The notes: generated by a model not told the origin, from the sequence alone. Positions 1 to 11,324 are shown, numbered from the stretch's first letter. The stretch: DNA of 64,000 nt from Atriophallophorus winterbourni (GCA_013407085.1 JACCGJ010014207.1:1-64000), one strand, 5' to 3'. Numbers and translations are program-made.

Positions 1-9
1 ACATGAATT

Positions 10-345
10 TTTGCATATATAATCTATTTATCAATTTTTTATGACAACTTCATTACAATTCGCACCAATTTTTCCTTAATTGACTTCCATTTCTGTTTTC
101 CAATTGTTTCTTGCATCCTTGCTATTCGTAAATCTTGACATAATTTAAATGAAATTTTATTTCTATTAGACATTGAAAATTTTTTCTCACCTACTGTATA
201 TTCATTTCCATTATTGAACATAAAAAATGTTGGAAAATCCCGCTCACTTCGGTCATTTGTACTGTACTTTTTTCTTTTGCTGTTCAAATTTTGATAAACT
301 GATCATGTTTTGCATGCCTTAGATGTCCAAGAATATATATATTAT
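10..345 (+). repeat. LINE 3'-end repeat, copy 1
   Basis: A stretch of about 335 bp recurs at 897-1236 in the same orientation, differing by scattered substitutions and short indels. It ends in a small hairpin of the form CTTAGA/TCCAAG, preceded by GATCATG and followed by AT-rich sequence. The same end signature recurs at 12400-12460, 19865-19925 and, inverted, at 7483-7530, so I read it as the 3' untranslated end of a non-LTR retrotransposon. A minus-strand open frame inside it (39-287) matches nothing I recognise and is not preserved in the second copy. Confidence 0.6.
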
Positions 346-896
346 TATCAATCTCAACATTGTCTTCGATAATATTTTCTATACCCCATTATGTATATAA
401 CTGTCTTTAATTTCGTATGAGGCCTACAAATGTTACATTTTCATCCAAACGTGCAAAATAATAAAATCTACCAAAAAATGAAAAAAAACCGTTAAAAACT
501 AACACATTAGGTTTTCTTAATGTACAAGTTTTTATTTCTCAAATGATGTACTATTTTATTTTGAACCCCACCGAGCTGGTGAAGAGAAAATCTTTCATTA
601 TATTTCAGTGTCTTCGAATACCGAACCATCAATGAAACTTGCTCGAAATCTATCCACCCGAGATTTGTTCCGTATGCGATCCACTCTCCTGCAGATAACG
701 AAAATCAGGTTGGTAAACAAATTTTGGTTCGATTCGTCGACAATTCTTCAAGCGCATTGGAGCACACAGCGTACCCTACTCCCATGCTATTAACCACACC
801 AAGTCTTATTCCCCAGAATTTCTTAGATTTTCTTATTCCGATGGATTTATGTTCTCTTTTCAATATTTTCAGCTAACATTTCCGTAAAAACGTGAA
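346..896. other. Unassigned stretch between the two direct repeats
   Basis: AT-rich sequence between the two copies of the LINE-end repeat. The plus-strand frame at 608-793 has no recognisable domain. Nothing else is supported here. Confidence 0.4.
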
Positions 897-1236
897 TTTA
901 TGCAAATATAATTCATTTATCAATTTTTATGACAACTTCATTACAATTCGCACCACGTTTTCCATAATTACCTTCCATTTCTGTTCTCCATTTGCTTCTC
1001 ACATCCTTGGCATTCGTAAATCTTGACATAATTTAAATTAAATTGTATTGTTATTAGACATTGAGAATTTTTTCTTACCTACTGTATATTCATTTCCATT
1101 ATTGAATGAAAACAATGTTGGAAAATCCCGCTGACTTCGGTCACGTTGCATTGTTCTATTTTCTTTTGCTGTTCAAATTCTGATAAACTGATCATGTTTT
1201 GCATGCCTTGGTTGTCCAAAAAAAGTAATATTATTA
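897..1236 (+). repeat. LINE 3'-end repeat, copy 2
   Basis: Second direct copy of the sequence at 10-345, again ending in the GATCATG plus CTTGG/CCAA hairpin signature. The two copies may be separate insertions or a local duplication. The 550 bp between them is not obviously related to either. Confidence 0.6.
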
Positions 1237-3660
1237 TTTATCAAAGACGGCTTGAAATTCATATTCAAGTGTTCCTGATGGATGATCATCCCGGCAAAAA
1301 ATCTGCGAAAATTTAGAATCCAACATTATCGATGTTTGAATATTGTACTGCATTGTTACATAGCGAACAGAATTAATACGTTTATTTTTTGGGTCGAGAG
1401 TTGCTGTTGGAGAACGATAGATCACTTCAATAATGCATTGGTCTCCTGAAGTAAAAGTCAGGGAGCACCAGTGTGTCAGTTATATCAAAAGTCTGGTCGT
1501 TCATAGCTCTATAGTTAAACGATTGCTTGAAGTAACGTGCTTTTCCTCCGTTATCACCTAAACTGTCACGCTGGAATAGAGACATGTAGGGAAAAGAGAG
1601 TTTATTTTCAGAAAATGAGGAATGGTACTACGTTTCTGTTATTGCAGCTGTCTTTCGCCGTTTCGTTACAAATCTCGGACAATTCGAATAATTTGTTGGA
1701 AAAGCTGTTTGCGTTTGTATAGATGCACTTAGTCGTATTGTTTCCTGAGTAATGACTGCGTGTATACTAGAGTTGTTGGTCCGACTTCCTTAGAGTCGGA
1801 CTTAACAAGTGGCGATGAAACATGCGGTATGTGATTAGATGCTAAACAGTGTGATGTCGGATCCCTCAGAATAGTCATTGCCTGATATTATAAAACATGT
1901 AAGCTTCTTATCGGTCGCCGACCGCTTGAATCGACAATTAGGTTTCGGTATGAATTGTTCAGTCAGACTAGATTTGAGCAGGACCCACTACCTTTTTTGA
2001 TGATTTTTTCCATTTGGATGTCTTCAGACGGGGGAGTGTTTGACTTATGACATTGGTTTCGGCTGGGCTGAGGCTAACATCATTGGGTAATTTTTGTTTC
2101 TCATTATCCATTCCCACCTTTCAATTTCGGCTATAGAACTGGTAAAGAACGTAATCCTTACTTCCATATTTTGGCCAAAACGTTTTCACAACAACGGCAC
2201 CAGAAATATCTGGAGAGCACAAAATTTAGCGACGCAGTGTTCTGCGGTTTTCTTGATAGATTCTCGGGAAGTACATTCTGGTGAAGCAAGTAAAACTATA
2301 CTTCGTGATATCGTTTTTCCATGGTGTTCAACTACCCTTCCTTTCCCACCATGTTACTTCGGAATATATGCGGCAGTTTGAGTCGGGATCTGTCTCGAGT
2401 AGGTTCACATTCAGCAGTGCGTTCTAGATATCAGCCTCGCATTTCAGTGTTAGCTTGAGCAAGCGAGGTTGACCAATATGAGCTCAATTAGAGTGGCGGG
2501 TTAGACAAGTCACTTTTTCAATGTTCAATTTGCATTACGTGGCAAAGTTGAACCGTTACTGAAGGTCGTGTTTCTGTTGCTATCAAACAGGCGGTACAAA
2601 TACGAACAAAACAAAACCTCCTTTTCGTGCTCATTGAATTCTGTAAGTTTTGAAATTAGATACGTTAATACATGTCGTGTGGTCGCATTATTTTGTGCTC
2701 CTGATCATCAGTATATACTGTTCTTACACTTACACGTACCTGGACTACCGTCGAAATGAGCTTTCTGAATATACCACTCTCGTAGCGTTATTCTATAATA
2801 CTAGCGAATTCGGATTTCTCCTGGTTTTCCCATTTTCGATATACGCGTGCACCGCTGTTGATACCCTTTAATTCATTCAATGGATTAATGTCTTCGGAAA
2901 TATCTTATTCTTTGCCATTGACTTTTTATATATTCAACACCGTGCGACCAACTACCGAAGCGTATCGCCGGAAACAATTCTGATGTTGCTCTTATCCATG
3001 TCGCGCTCACGATATTCATCATCGATCGCTCGACAGAACAACTGCTTGTGCACACACCACTGAACAGTACTGCTTACAACCCTGACCGGATGACCCTGAA
3101 AATGATAAAAAGCGCACCTGGCTGCATGTTTATGGTTTTCCAAAAGTCGGTAAGTCCTATGGCAAGGTCTGTCACGTGTTGCGCTTGTTTGTTCAAAGTG
3201 CAAGCAAATTGGAGCAAATCGCTTACTACGGATTTGGTATCGATTATTAATGGAGATCATTGTCCTGGTGTTTGTTACGTTTGCTAGGTTGGTGAGGCCA
3301 AACCAACAGCGACATTCTCGGAAGCGGAAACCTTTGAGAACGAAATTGAGACGTGACTTAGTGGACAGAATCCAGTATACAAAAACAGAATGGAATGTTA
3401 AAAAACGTTATAATGGCACCATCGTCACCCAACTTAGAGTTTACTGCCAAATAGCCGATAAAAGATCCATCATACTTAGACAGGCCAACACTTACCCAGA
3501 TAACCGCGCAGATGGGAACTAAAACGGGTAAGTGTTCGCCGGGATCAGTGAGTCCTTAACTGAACGGGAAAAAGAAGGGACTCACTAAAACCAGTTCTCA
3601 AACGACCAAATCAAATAACAAACCCAAATCTGCCAGTATAAACACTAATGTTATATCTAC
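1237..3660. other. Unassigned stretch, possible LTR/primer-site relic
   Basis: No gene is recognisable. Around 1779-1802 there is a short hairpin whose arms are GTCCGACT and AGTCGGAC. It is followed at 1808-1820 by an AACAAGTGGCGAT string that resembles the end of an LTR followed by a Gypsy primer-binding site. Open frames at 2094-2381, 2952-3260 (minus) and 3250-3522 contain no motif I can name. Confidence 0.25.
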
Positions 3661-3664
3661 CAAC

Positions 3665-3949
3665 GTGACCAAGTCACGGGATACGTTGTTCGAAGCTAAT
3701 CTTGTTTCCTGGTTAACTTCTTTTATTACTGACCGCACTGACTCTGTTGAAGTTAAAAGCCGTAGATCACGCAGCTTACCTAATCCCAGTGAGGTGATTC
3801 AAAGTAGCGTATTAGGCCCCTCACTATTTCTTATATATATAAATGTCATACATAACGTCATTTCACATAGCAAACGGTTCTTATTCGCTGATGACATGAA
3901 AGTTGTTATCACTTTTCCAGCTAATCAAGCGCAAACTTATATAGCTTGA
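3665..3949 (+). pseudogene. LINE reverse transcriptase fragment
   Basis: The frame encodes the middle of a non-LTR (CR1/Jockey-like) reverse transcriptase. VSWLTSFITDRTD is followed by a degraded SGVPQGSVLGP-type block (read as SVLGPSLFLIYIN) and then by the catalytic LFADDMKV box. The fingers region upstream is missing and a stop follows within 20 residues of the catalytic box. This is a dead, 5'-truncated copy. Confidence 0.8.
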
Positions 3950-4037
3950 CTAAACAATGATTTAGCTGCAATTGCAGATTGGGCCAAAAATATTATTCTA
4001 ACGTTCTCAACAGCAAAATCTATTCTATGCCTATAAG

Positions 4038-4231
4038 ATGCACGATAAAAATAACTTGATCCTTCCAAAAAATAGCGCAATTCAAATGATTGACAGCACG
4101 CGTGATTTAGGATTTCGATATTTTTCATCACTCACTTTCAACGAAACGATACGCCACCTTATTATTAAAGCCAGACAAAGTATGAATACTATACACAGAT
4201 CTATAATTCAGGGTCATTGTAATCCCTCCTT
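4038..4231 (+). pseudogene. LINE reverse transcriptase thumb region
   Basis: Continues the LINE fragment just upstream after stops. STRDLGFRYFSSLTF matches the DLGV..SSSLTF block downstream of the catalytic residues in CR1/Jockey-like reverse transcriptases, followed by an alpha-helical KARQSMNTIHRSI segment. The LINE sequence breaks off near 4221, where it joins an inverted piece of BEL/Pao integrase. The same joint is duplicated at 5426-5580. Confidence 0.75.
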
Positions 4232-4435
4232 GACAAGAGGATACGAGCCTGTGTCAACGCGAACTGGAGGAAGATCAGCCATCAGTTGATATGCGGGTCT
4301 GGCATCTAACCTTTTGCAGATAAGGCATTTCCCAAGTACCCGCTTTATAGATGACAATTCACCGTCTCAACTGATGGCTGTTCTTCCTCCAGTTCGCGTT
4401 GCCACAGGTTCGTATCCTTTTGCCAAGGTGGGATT
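4221..4435. repeat. Inverted repeat (foldback) at the LINE/BEL junction
   Basis: Bases 4221-4289 are the reverse complement of 4367-4435, with about six mismatches over 69 positions and a 77-bp spacer. The right arm is coding sequence of the BEL/Pao integrase (VLPPVRVATGSY), so the left arm is an antisense copy of the same stretch. A near-identical foldback occurs in the second copy around 5590-5650 and 5720-5790. Confidence 0.85.
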
Positions 4436-4982
4436 GGACTATTTCGGACCGTTTGGAGTAAAGCGAGGTCGATCTGTAGAAAAACGTTCTGGATGTCTGT
4501 TTACTTGCTTGCAGTCACGCGCTGTTCATATAAAAGTAGCCCATTATATAGATACCGATTCCTTTGTGATGGCGCTCTTCCGCTTCATTGGTCGTCGAGG
4601 TAAACCCCAAGTCATATATTCAGATAACGGATCCAACTTCGTCGGTGCGGAACGAGTGCTGCGTATTTGGTTGAGAGGATTGGAAAGCGACGGTTTATCG
4701 GAAAGGCTAGCTTCACCCAGTAATAAATGGTGTTTCAACCCTCCATACTCTAGTCATCGAGGAAGTGTTTGGGAACGATTGATAAGATCAATTTGTCGTG
4801 CTTTGAATGTTACATGCGCACAACAAACACTATCCGACGAGACCCTGCAAACCGCCTTGATTGAAGTTGAGCGGATTCTGAACAACAGACCGCTTGTTCC
4901 TTTTTCTTCAGACGACATCGACTCCCTTTCTCTGTGTCCCAACAACTTGTTGCTGAATCGCTCGAATGATGGAATGCGTTAG
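4314..4982 (+). pseudogene. BEL/Pao integrase core
   Basis: The frame encodes a BEL/Pao-type retroviral integrase core. The three acidic catalytic positions are visible: D42 in VGLDYFGPF, D104 in YSDNGSNF and E154 in GSVWERLI. The flanking TCLQSRAVH, PPYSSHRGS and ERILNNRPL blocks are characteristic of BEL elements. The N-terminal zinc-binding region is missing and the frame stops at 4982. The C-terminal part continues in another frame at 5025. The core itself looks intact, but no gag or reverse transcriptase accompanies it. Confidence 0.88.
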
Positions 4983-5024
4983 GAAGATGGGTTTGTTGAC
5001 AGTTACAAGAGAAATTGGAAACAA

Positions 5025-5336
5025 TTGCTGCACTTGGCGAACGTCTTTCGGAAGCGTTGGAAGTCAGAGTATCTACCACTGCTACAGACAAGACAGAAGT
5101 GGATCCATCGTAAAAGTAATTTCCACGTTGGGGATATCGTACTAGTGAACAATAATGAAGCTTCGAAGCGTGCTTGGCCACTAGGTATTGTTGTGGATAT
5201 TCACGTGAGCGAAGACATAAAAAAAGAAAAACAGGCGACGTCACCAAGTTTGAAACAAAATAGAATTGCGGCACGAAGATCCAAGTTGATCCTTGTTCAA
5301 ATATGCAGACGATCCAAATTGACCGTTTCCAGATGA
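5025..5336 (+). pseudogene. BEL/Pao integrase C-terminal tail
   Basis: Encodes the C-terminal part typical of BEL integrases: FRKRWKSEYLPLLQ, HVGDIVLV and RAWPLGIVVDI. It is out of frame with the core at 4314-4982, so the gene carries a frameshift or stop near 4980-5025. After about residue 75 the sequence loses similarity to the family. Confidence 0.8.
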
Positions 5337-5425
5337 GCAATCCAATTTTCTGTTTCTCCAAATAGAACAATCCAAGTTCTTCTTCTTCTTCTTGATAGAC
5401 GACAGGGGTTCAAGCCCTTAGTATT

Positions 5426-6027
5426 ATGATTGACAGCACGCGTGATTTAGGATTTCGATATTTTTCATCACTCACTTTCAACGAAAAGATACGCCACCTT
5501 ATTATTAAAGCCGGACAAAGTATGAATACTATACACAGATCTATAATTCAGGGTCATTGTAATCCCTCCTTCATTGTAATCCCTCCTTGGCAAAAGGATA
5601 CGAGCCTGTGTCAACGCGAACTGGAGGAAGATCAGCCATCAGTTGAGATGCGGGTCTGGCATCTAACCTTTTGCAGATGAGGCATTTCCCAAGTACCCGC
5701 TTTATAAATGACAGTTCACCGTCTCAACTGATGCCTGTTCTTCCTCCAGTTCGCGTTGCCACAGGTTCGTATACTTTTGCCAATGTGGGATTGGACTATT
5801 TTGGACCGTTTGAAGTAAAGCAAGGACGATCTGTAGAAAAACGTTATGGTTGTTCGTTTACTTGCTTGCAGTCACGCGCTGTTCATATAAAAGTAGCCCA
5901 TTATATAGATACCGATTCCTTTTTGATGGCGCTCTTCCTCTTCATTGGTCGTCAAGGTAAACCCCAAGTCATATATTCAGATAACGGATCCTACTTCGTC
6001 GGTGCGGAACGAGTGCTGCGTATTTGA
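5426..6027 (+). pseudogene. Second tandem copy of the LINE/BEL chimera
   Basis: Bases 5427-6027 repeat 4090-4670 with about 95% identity. The copy has the same LINE thumb segment (5426-5580), the same foldback joint and the first part of the BEL integrase (5671-6027), including the VGLDYFGPF and YSDNGSYF blocks. A short unit reading CATTGTAATCCCTCCTT is tandemly doubled near 5564-5598 in this copy only. The integrase is cut after the second catalytic Asp, so the Glu is lost. Because the chimera itself is duplicated, the fusion came before the duplication. Confidence 0.85.
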
Positions 6028-6034
6028 TTGAAAG

Positions 6035-6200
6035 GTTGACGTATTTCTAAAGGCGAATATGGATCTAATGGTGTGCAAAAGCGAAAGTTAGAGGCTTGTG
6101 ATCGGTCAATACTGTGAAATCACTCCCTGCAAGCAAATGTCTGAAATCTTGCATCGCATAATAGGCAGCTAGTTACTCACGACCTGAGTATTCGAATCAC
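6035..6200 (-). pseudogene. Gypsy RNase H fragment
   Basis: On the minus strand this encodes LAAYYAMQDFRHLLAGSDF followed by TVLTDHKPLTFAF. These are the RNase H blocks of Ty3/Gypsy polyproteins, including the TDHKPL string. The piece lies outside the LTR pair of the adjacent Gypsy element, yet that element lacks exactly this segment. It may be a displaced part of it or a relic of a second copy. Confidence 0.8.
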
Positions 6201-6521
6201 GTGGGCCACCAATTTGTAGTTGATAGTGAGGAATTGATCCTGAGGGTAAGTGGGTTTCAGTTATATATACATACAATTTTGCCTCTGAAACAACCACAGA
6301 AAATCGAAGACCGCGCGTGGACAAAGAGTACATTGTTAATAATGATTGTGTTGATTATTTACAGATTCTACTTAAAAAATGAATATCGTTGACTGAGTTA
6401 ACGAACAGAAAAATGATGTAATATTAGTGATAACGATGAAAGAAAATCGATAAAACAATATGGCGTTATTGGTAATCGAAACGGAACGATAATGTCTAAC
6501 TTAGAGAAATAAGAATTACGA
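6201..6521. other. Unassigned AT-rich spacer
   Basis: Between the RNase H fragment and the left LTR of the Gypsy element. I see nothing recognisable in it. Confidence 0.4.
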
Positions 6522-6748
6522 TGATAGAAAATATAAGAGTCGCGCATTACAAAAGAAGTAATTCAAAACGTGCGTGCAATCACGCAGTCAAAAATACGAT
6601 AAGTTACTGTTTTTTAGGATGAAGGAGTCGCTCATTTTTTCGACTAACGAACAATTAAAGAAACTCGTTGTCGGTCTGAAAGGGATAAAGACAACAAAAA
6701 TGAAATACGCTTAAGTTAAAAGAACAGTTGTATTTAGTCTTCGTTTCA
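6522..6748 (-). repeat. 3' LTR of the Gypsy element
   Basis: On the plus strand it starts TGATAG and ends GTTTCA. It shares long blocks with 11109-11324, notably CAAAACGTGCGTGCAATCAC and TTGTATTTAGTCTTC. On the minus strand it is preceded by a G-rich tract (complement of ACCCCC at about 6752-6757) suited to a polypurine tract, which fixes it as the 3' LTR. Confidence 0.8.
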
Positions 6749-7243
6749 CCGACCCCCTAAGCAGTTGCACTTTTCTCAGTGCAGGAGACCTTTGTTGTAG
6801 CAAGTCATTTTTCAGCTAGCACTTCCACCGTTTGTTCTGCAATCGTTACAACCCCGGGCGGAACGACGCTGTCGAATTTGTCTTGACTTTGGGATAGGTT
6901 AGCCGGTTTTAGCTGGTTGTTATACATGTTAACAGTTGTGGTGGTCGGATCAATGATATCAAGCAGAACATTGGTATGAGAGCGTTCCGTAAGTAAAACG
7001 AAAGGTTTATTCCATGGGACGGTAAAGTAACATATAATCGCTTACTTTGGTTGACATATAGCGCAGAGTTAAATCTTATCATCGCTTTTGGTGTGCTCGT
7101 AGTTCAGCCGCTTGCTTGGCCGGCGAGTTAAAAGATAAGGGTTACCGTTTCTCGCAATTTTTCATTGTAGTGAACAGGATTAAGTGTCTCTGCAGGACGG
7201 TGTGTGACGATGTCGATCGGTATTAGGAGTTCATGACCGGAAT
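6749..7243 (-). other. Gypsy 3' internal region
   Basis: Lies between the integrase and the 3' LTR. It holds the presumed polypurine tract next to the LTR and no recognisable domain, and is probably the decayed end of pol. Confidence 0.5.
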
Positions 7244-8210
7244 TTAAATAGGCAAGTGTGAATCCAGTAGAGCTGTGTAATGTTGCACGATATGCCAAAA
7301 GGCAGTAAAGCAGTTTGTACTATATTCGCTTATTTTTTTAACTGACAATAGACCGTATCGTCCGAGTTGTCCGCTCAACCAAACCGTTGATTTGGGGTGA
7401 TATGGAGTTCTTCGCGTCTTACTTGAACCGAAAATTTGGCACAGTTGGCGCAAAAGATGGCTTCCAAACGCTGTTCCTTCTGATTTATTCTTGGATTACC
7501 AAAGCATGTTAAGCATAATCAATAATTATCAAATTTGTTTGTATATATAAAGCATATCAATGAACAATGTTTATTAAAATTTCAAGGTCACACGTGCAGG
7601 GAATTTGTCGTTCGTTAAAATGATAAAGGAAAATGGTAGTTCAACATATTTACAGAAATTCAATGTATGAGCTGTTATTGCATGAAAGGAAAAATGGGGT
7701 GAGGGGAAAAATGACACGAAGAATATCGAAGTTCGATAGACCTGGTCATCGAAGATGTTGGAGATCTCAAAGAGGCATAATCTTCAAAGAATGTTCTGTT
7801 GAAACTCTTTGTTGTTGTTGGAATATATGTCTGTTTTGAATGGGGAATGTCTTTTGATCAGAGTAGATTGATAGAGGGGATCCATATCGAGCAATCCATT
7901 CACAGGCTATCACATCAGCAACAGTTATTGCTTCTTGGTTCGTGATAGGTATGACGCTGCAAAATAGTAAATTTGTCAACCATCACGAATATGTACTTAT
8001 TTGCAGCACGTGTCTCTGGTAGTGGTCCAATAATTTGAAATCCACGTAGTTCATTGGGTCCATTAGTGGTGATGTTGTGTAATGGGGCGTTTTGTGTCAT
8101 TGAATGAGCTCTGATACGCGAGCACAAACTGCATTCGTTGCGAAAACTGTTCATGTTGTTTTGTAAATTTGGCCACCAGAACAGTTGATTAATCAAAGCC
8201 ACTGTCTTTC
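7244..8210 (-). pseudogene. Gypsy integrase, interrupted
   Basis: Minus-strand pieces in several frames. 8202-7915 has the zinc-binding region and the start of the core (LFWWPNLQN, ECSLCSRIRA, FQIIGPLPET, YIFVMVDKF). 7979-7767 has NQEAITVADVIACEWIARYG and SIYSD, the second catalytic block. 7453-7244 has SSKTRRTPYHPKSTVWL. The stretch between the last two is occupied by a foreign repeat at about 7485-7765. The protein cannot be made. Confidence 0.85.
7483..7765 (-). mobile_element. Nested LINE 3' tail in the Gypsy integrase
   Basis: This sequence, read on the minus strand, matches 19660-19925 on the plus strand, including the TTTTTCCCTCACCC-like start and the terminal GATTATGCTTAACATG plus TTGG/CCAA hairpin. 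It splits the Gypsy integrase, so it was inserted after the Gypsy element. It ends with the same 3' signature as the repeats at 10-345 and 897-1236. Confidence 0.7.
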
Positions 8211-8429
8211 ACTGACCAAGATGTCCGATTTGCGTATGTAAAGAATCAATGATTTTGTTAACTTTGTGTTTATGGACGACTATCCTCGGTGATTTTGCGT
8301 GTGGGGGCTGGATATAAAGGACGCCTTTCAATATTTTTAGATGAGATTGCAGAGCCCACGAGTTCACCTCTCCTGAAATTCTACCTTCTATTCCGATTCC
8401 TGTCGGTCTACAATTCCCATAAATTTATA

Positions 8430-9000
8430 TACATCATCGAGCAGACGTCTGTTCCCTTTGCTTTCTTCTTACGAGTTTGCCAGTATGCGTCGATCGAATC
8501 TGTAGTTGCAAGCGATAGTGCGTCAGCATTAGCATGCTGTTTCCCTGGTCGATAGATGCTTTTTTAAATTGTACTCTTGCAATTTTTCTTGCATGAAGGG
8601 TTTTCCCAAGAGGTAGGGCCGGAAAAGCTGGAGGAAAAATAAAAAGTTCTAACATTTCACGTCTCGCGGTACTGTATTAGCGTTCTGGTTTTGAATGTTG
8701 TCCGCGATTACCTGTTCAGTACAATGTGGAAAATACTAAGATGAAACAGCACCAATGACCATTCCACTGGCATCCGTATCCAAAATAAAGCACCTCGCAG
8801 TTGGTCGGACACATGGAAGTGCCAGCATTGGTGATGTTAGCGAAATTTCACATGCTGGAAGGCCAATTCACACTCCGCTGTCCATTAAATTTTTTCTTCT
8901 ATGCTTCTTGCGATGCAAGGATGCGGCAATGAAATAAAAATCCTTATTCAATTTTTGATAATACGAAGCTAAACCCATGACACGTCGGACTTCGTGACAG
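8430..9000 (-). pseudogene. Gypsy RNase H remnants
   Basis: Minus-strand reading gives ECELAFQHVKF and FILDTDASGMVIGAV (about 8900-8750), the start of Gypsy RNase H with its catalytic Asp. GKQHANADALSL (about 8560-8510) is the end of the domain. The central part with the TDHKPL block is missing here. Confidence 0.75.
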
Positions 9001-9050
9001 TTAGAATGAGTCATCCAATTGGCGACTTTATCGGTTTTCTCTAGATTAGT

Positions 9051-9790
9051 TCAAACACGCTTATAAGATAGTAGGTGACCCAAAATCTTGACCTCTCTCT
9101 GTAAAACCTCGCATTTCACTGAGCGCAGCGTTAAACCGAACTCACGTAAACGATAAAAAACACTATGTATATTTTGATTGTTTTCATCAATTGTTCGTCC
9201 GAACAAGATAATGTCATCCAGATAAATGTGACATTGTGCAGTAACTCGCTCTTGCAGCACGGTATTCATCATGCGCCGAAAGGTTACGGCTGTATTCGCC
9301 AGTCCGAATCGCATTGTTTCGAACTCATACTATCCACAAGATACTTGTATTGTGTGGAGTAGCGGACATGTCCACGACAAATGCGGTTTTGTATCCATTA
9401 GCTGGGTGAACCTCGACTTGCCAGTATCCCGCAGCTAAATCTAAAGTGGAGAACTGCATCAAGGGTATCGTCGATTTGCTGGAGAAGAAACAAATCCCTC
9501 ATGGTAAGTGAATTCAGGCGCCGGTAGTCAACAAACATCCGTAGCAAGAATTATTTTTGACTTGTACGACAGGTGACGCCAATGGTAAAACAGATGGCTT
9601 AATTATAGCTTGATCAAGCATATCTTTTATCCAGATGTACAACTCGGCTTGGTTATAAACCGGTACACAGCGTGCTGATGGGCAAATCGACTGGTGATTG
9701 ACAGTATAGATGAGATGTCGTAGTACATTTTTTTCTGCCACGGCGACTATTGTTGCAATCAAAAATATAACAAATTGTATTCAATATTGC
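9051..9790 (-). pseudogene. Gypsy reverse transcriptase
   Basis: Minus-strand fragments in more than one frame. IKPSVLPLASPVVQVK (9762-9514) is followed by FVDYRRLNSLTMRDL, then MRFGLANTAVTFRRMMN and CHIYLDDIILFG (9314-9051), which holds the catalytic YLDD box. This order and spacing are Ty3/Gypsy. Stops and frame changes between blocks make it a pseudogene. Confidence 0.88.
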
Positions 9791-9799
9791 TCGGAGGCA

Positions 9800-11108
9800 A
9801 ATTCTTTGTGGTTCTGCAACACAAGATGTCCTGATTATTAGGTCTATTCAATCAGTAGTTAGAGTAATGAGATTCACCTGGAGGGCACTACGTTTTGCAA
9901 ATGAAAAGGTTCCGTGAGATAAATCAATGAGATCATGTTGGAGTGATAAGAAAACCATTTTAAGTATGGCATGTCATGGTATGTCAGCGCGTACGAATTT
10001 TAAGACGCTTGCAAGTCTCCGATATCTATCTAACAGCAATGACTGCCGAACACTTTTAACTCCGTGCCGTAAACCAAAATTAAAGTTCTATCACTGACTC
10101 CTGTTCTGCCAGCATCGGGGGAAACACACGATCAATTGTCGAACATGAAGCCCGGTGTCGATTAAGTTGTTGCTGCATACACCATCAATGATGACAGAAA
10201 AACTACCAGGCTTGGGTGAAACGACAACTGAGCAAAACAAGTAGATACATAGATTGTCTGCGAATGCTAACCTGGTCCACGAATTGTGCCCACATCGTTG
10301 AGTCGCTTTACCAAATCGTCCGCATTATATGCAATTGGTTACGTTATCATCGCGTCAGGCAAAACGTGTAGTGGAGTGAGTCGACTGAACGTTCGGCGTT
10401 AAGACAACAGGTAAAACCACATGCTGCGATGGCACAGTTGTTTATTTGAAAGAACGGGCGAGTTCTGTCGAATCCGTGAAGCTGCACAGTGGACTACATA
10501 CGAATTCCATTTTCATTGAGGATCAGTCACACTGACTGTAAAATGATGAAGAAGTTGTTAATCGTTTTACGCTTTTGGAAAATCACCTGAGGCGTGAGCA
10601 GCCAGTTTACTTAGATCAGCCAAGTATGCTTCCTCTGTTTATGGGGTTGCTTGTGTGCGATTCCAAAACTTTTTTAGCAAATAGCGAAACGTGTCAACTG
10701 GCCAAACAATCCATCCAATTTTTCTCAGAGAGCATCCGGTTTGCAATTTAACTGGATGTTGGCTGCTTGTAATTAACTTGCCATGTCGTCGTTCACAGAT
10801 GATATAATATTGGACACATGATTCCGAAAGGCCATTTTTCATGAAGAGTTTGGTGCAAAATGACCAGAGTGAAAAATCGGGATGATGGCAAATAGTCAAA
10901 AACGTGTACGAAACTCTCCAGATGTCTAGCATTAAACTTTTTATCTGTTTCCGGTGTGGCGTTTACAGGTTTTTGTACCCAATAGTCACCAAATGTAGCG
11001 GTTGAGGTAAAGCTTGAGTTTACAACAATCTCAATGATAGCACATACACTAAATGAAATCTCCAGGATTTGGAACACAAAGGTGTATGGAATGATGCACA
11101 GTCGTATC
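9800..11108 (-). pseudogene. Gypsy gag/protease region, decayed
   Basis: The minus strand holds two open frames (10932-10639 and 11077-10793) that overlap in different frames. They lie where gag is expected, just inside the 5' LTR, and the read-through of the first includes WRVSYTFLTICHHPDF. No zinc knuckle or clear DTG protease motif survives, so the assignment rests on position. Confidence 0.5.
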
Positions 11109-11324
11109 TGTTAAAAGTCGCGCAGTACCGAAGAAAAAATTCAAAACGTGCGTGCAATCACGCAGTCAAATGTACGACAAGTCTCTGTGTTCCATGATGT
11201 GAGAGTTGCTCATTGTATCGACCAGCAAATGACCAAGGACCTCGTCGTTGGTCTGAAAGTAAAAATAGAACAAATATAAAGTGCGCTCAATTAAAAAGTA
11301 AAGTTGTATTTAGTCTTCCTCACA
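11109..11324 (-). repeat. 5' LTR of the Gypsy element
   Basis: Starts TGTTAAAAG and ends TCCTCACA on the plus strand, so it has TG...CA termini on both strands. It aligns with 6522-6748 over nearly its full length at moderate identity, so the insertion is old. Confidence 0.8.

Larger units (their letters stand above)
6522..11324 (-). mobile_element. Ty3/Gypsy LTR retrotransposon, degenerate
   Basis: A minus-strand element bounded by two diverged LTRs at 6522-6748 and 11109-11324. From right to left come a gag-like region, a possible protease region, reverse transcriptase (about 9780-9050), the start and end of RNase H (about 8950-8500) and integrase (8210-7240), which is the Gypsy order. Every domain carries stops or frameshifts, the middle of RNase H is missing, and a LINE tail sits inside the integrase at about 7485-7765. 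I found no clear target-site duplication. Confidence 0.85.

Noticed and set aside
39..287. Lysine-rich minus-strand frame of 82 residues
   Set aside because: It lies in an AT-rich repeat whose second copy (897-1236) does not keep the frame, and it has no domain.
2952..3260. 102-residue minus-strand frame with several Cys and His
   Set aside because: The Cys/His spacing fits no zinc-binding pattern I know, and no flanking element supports it.
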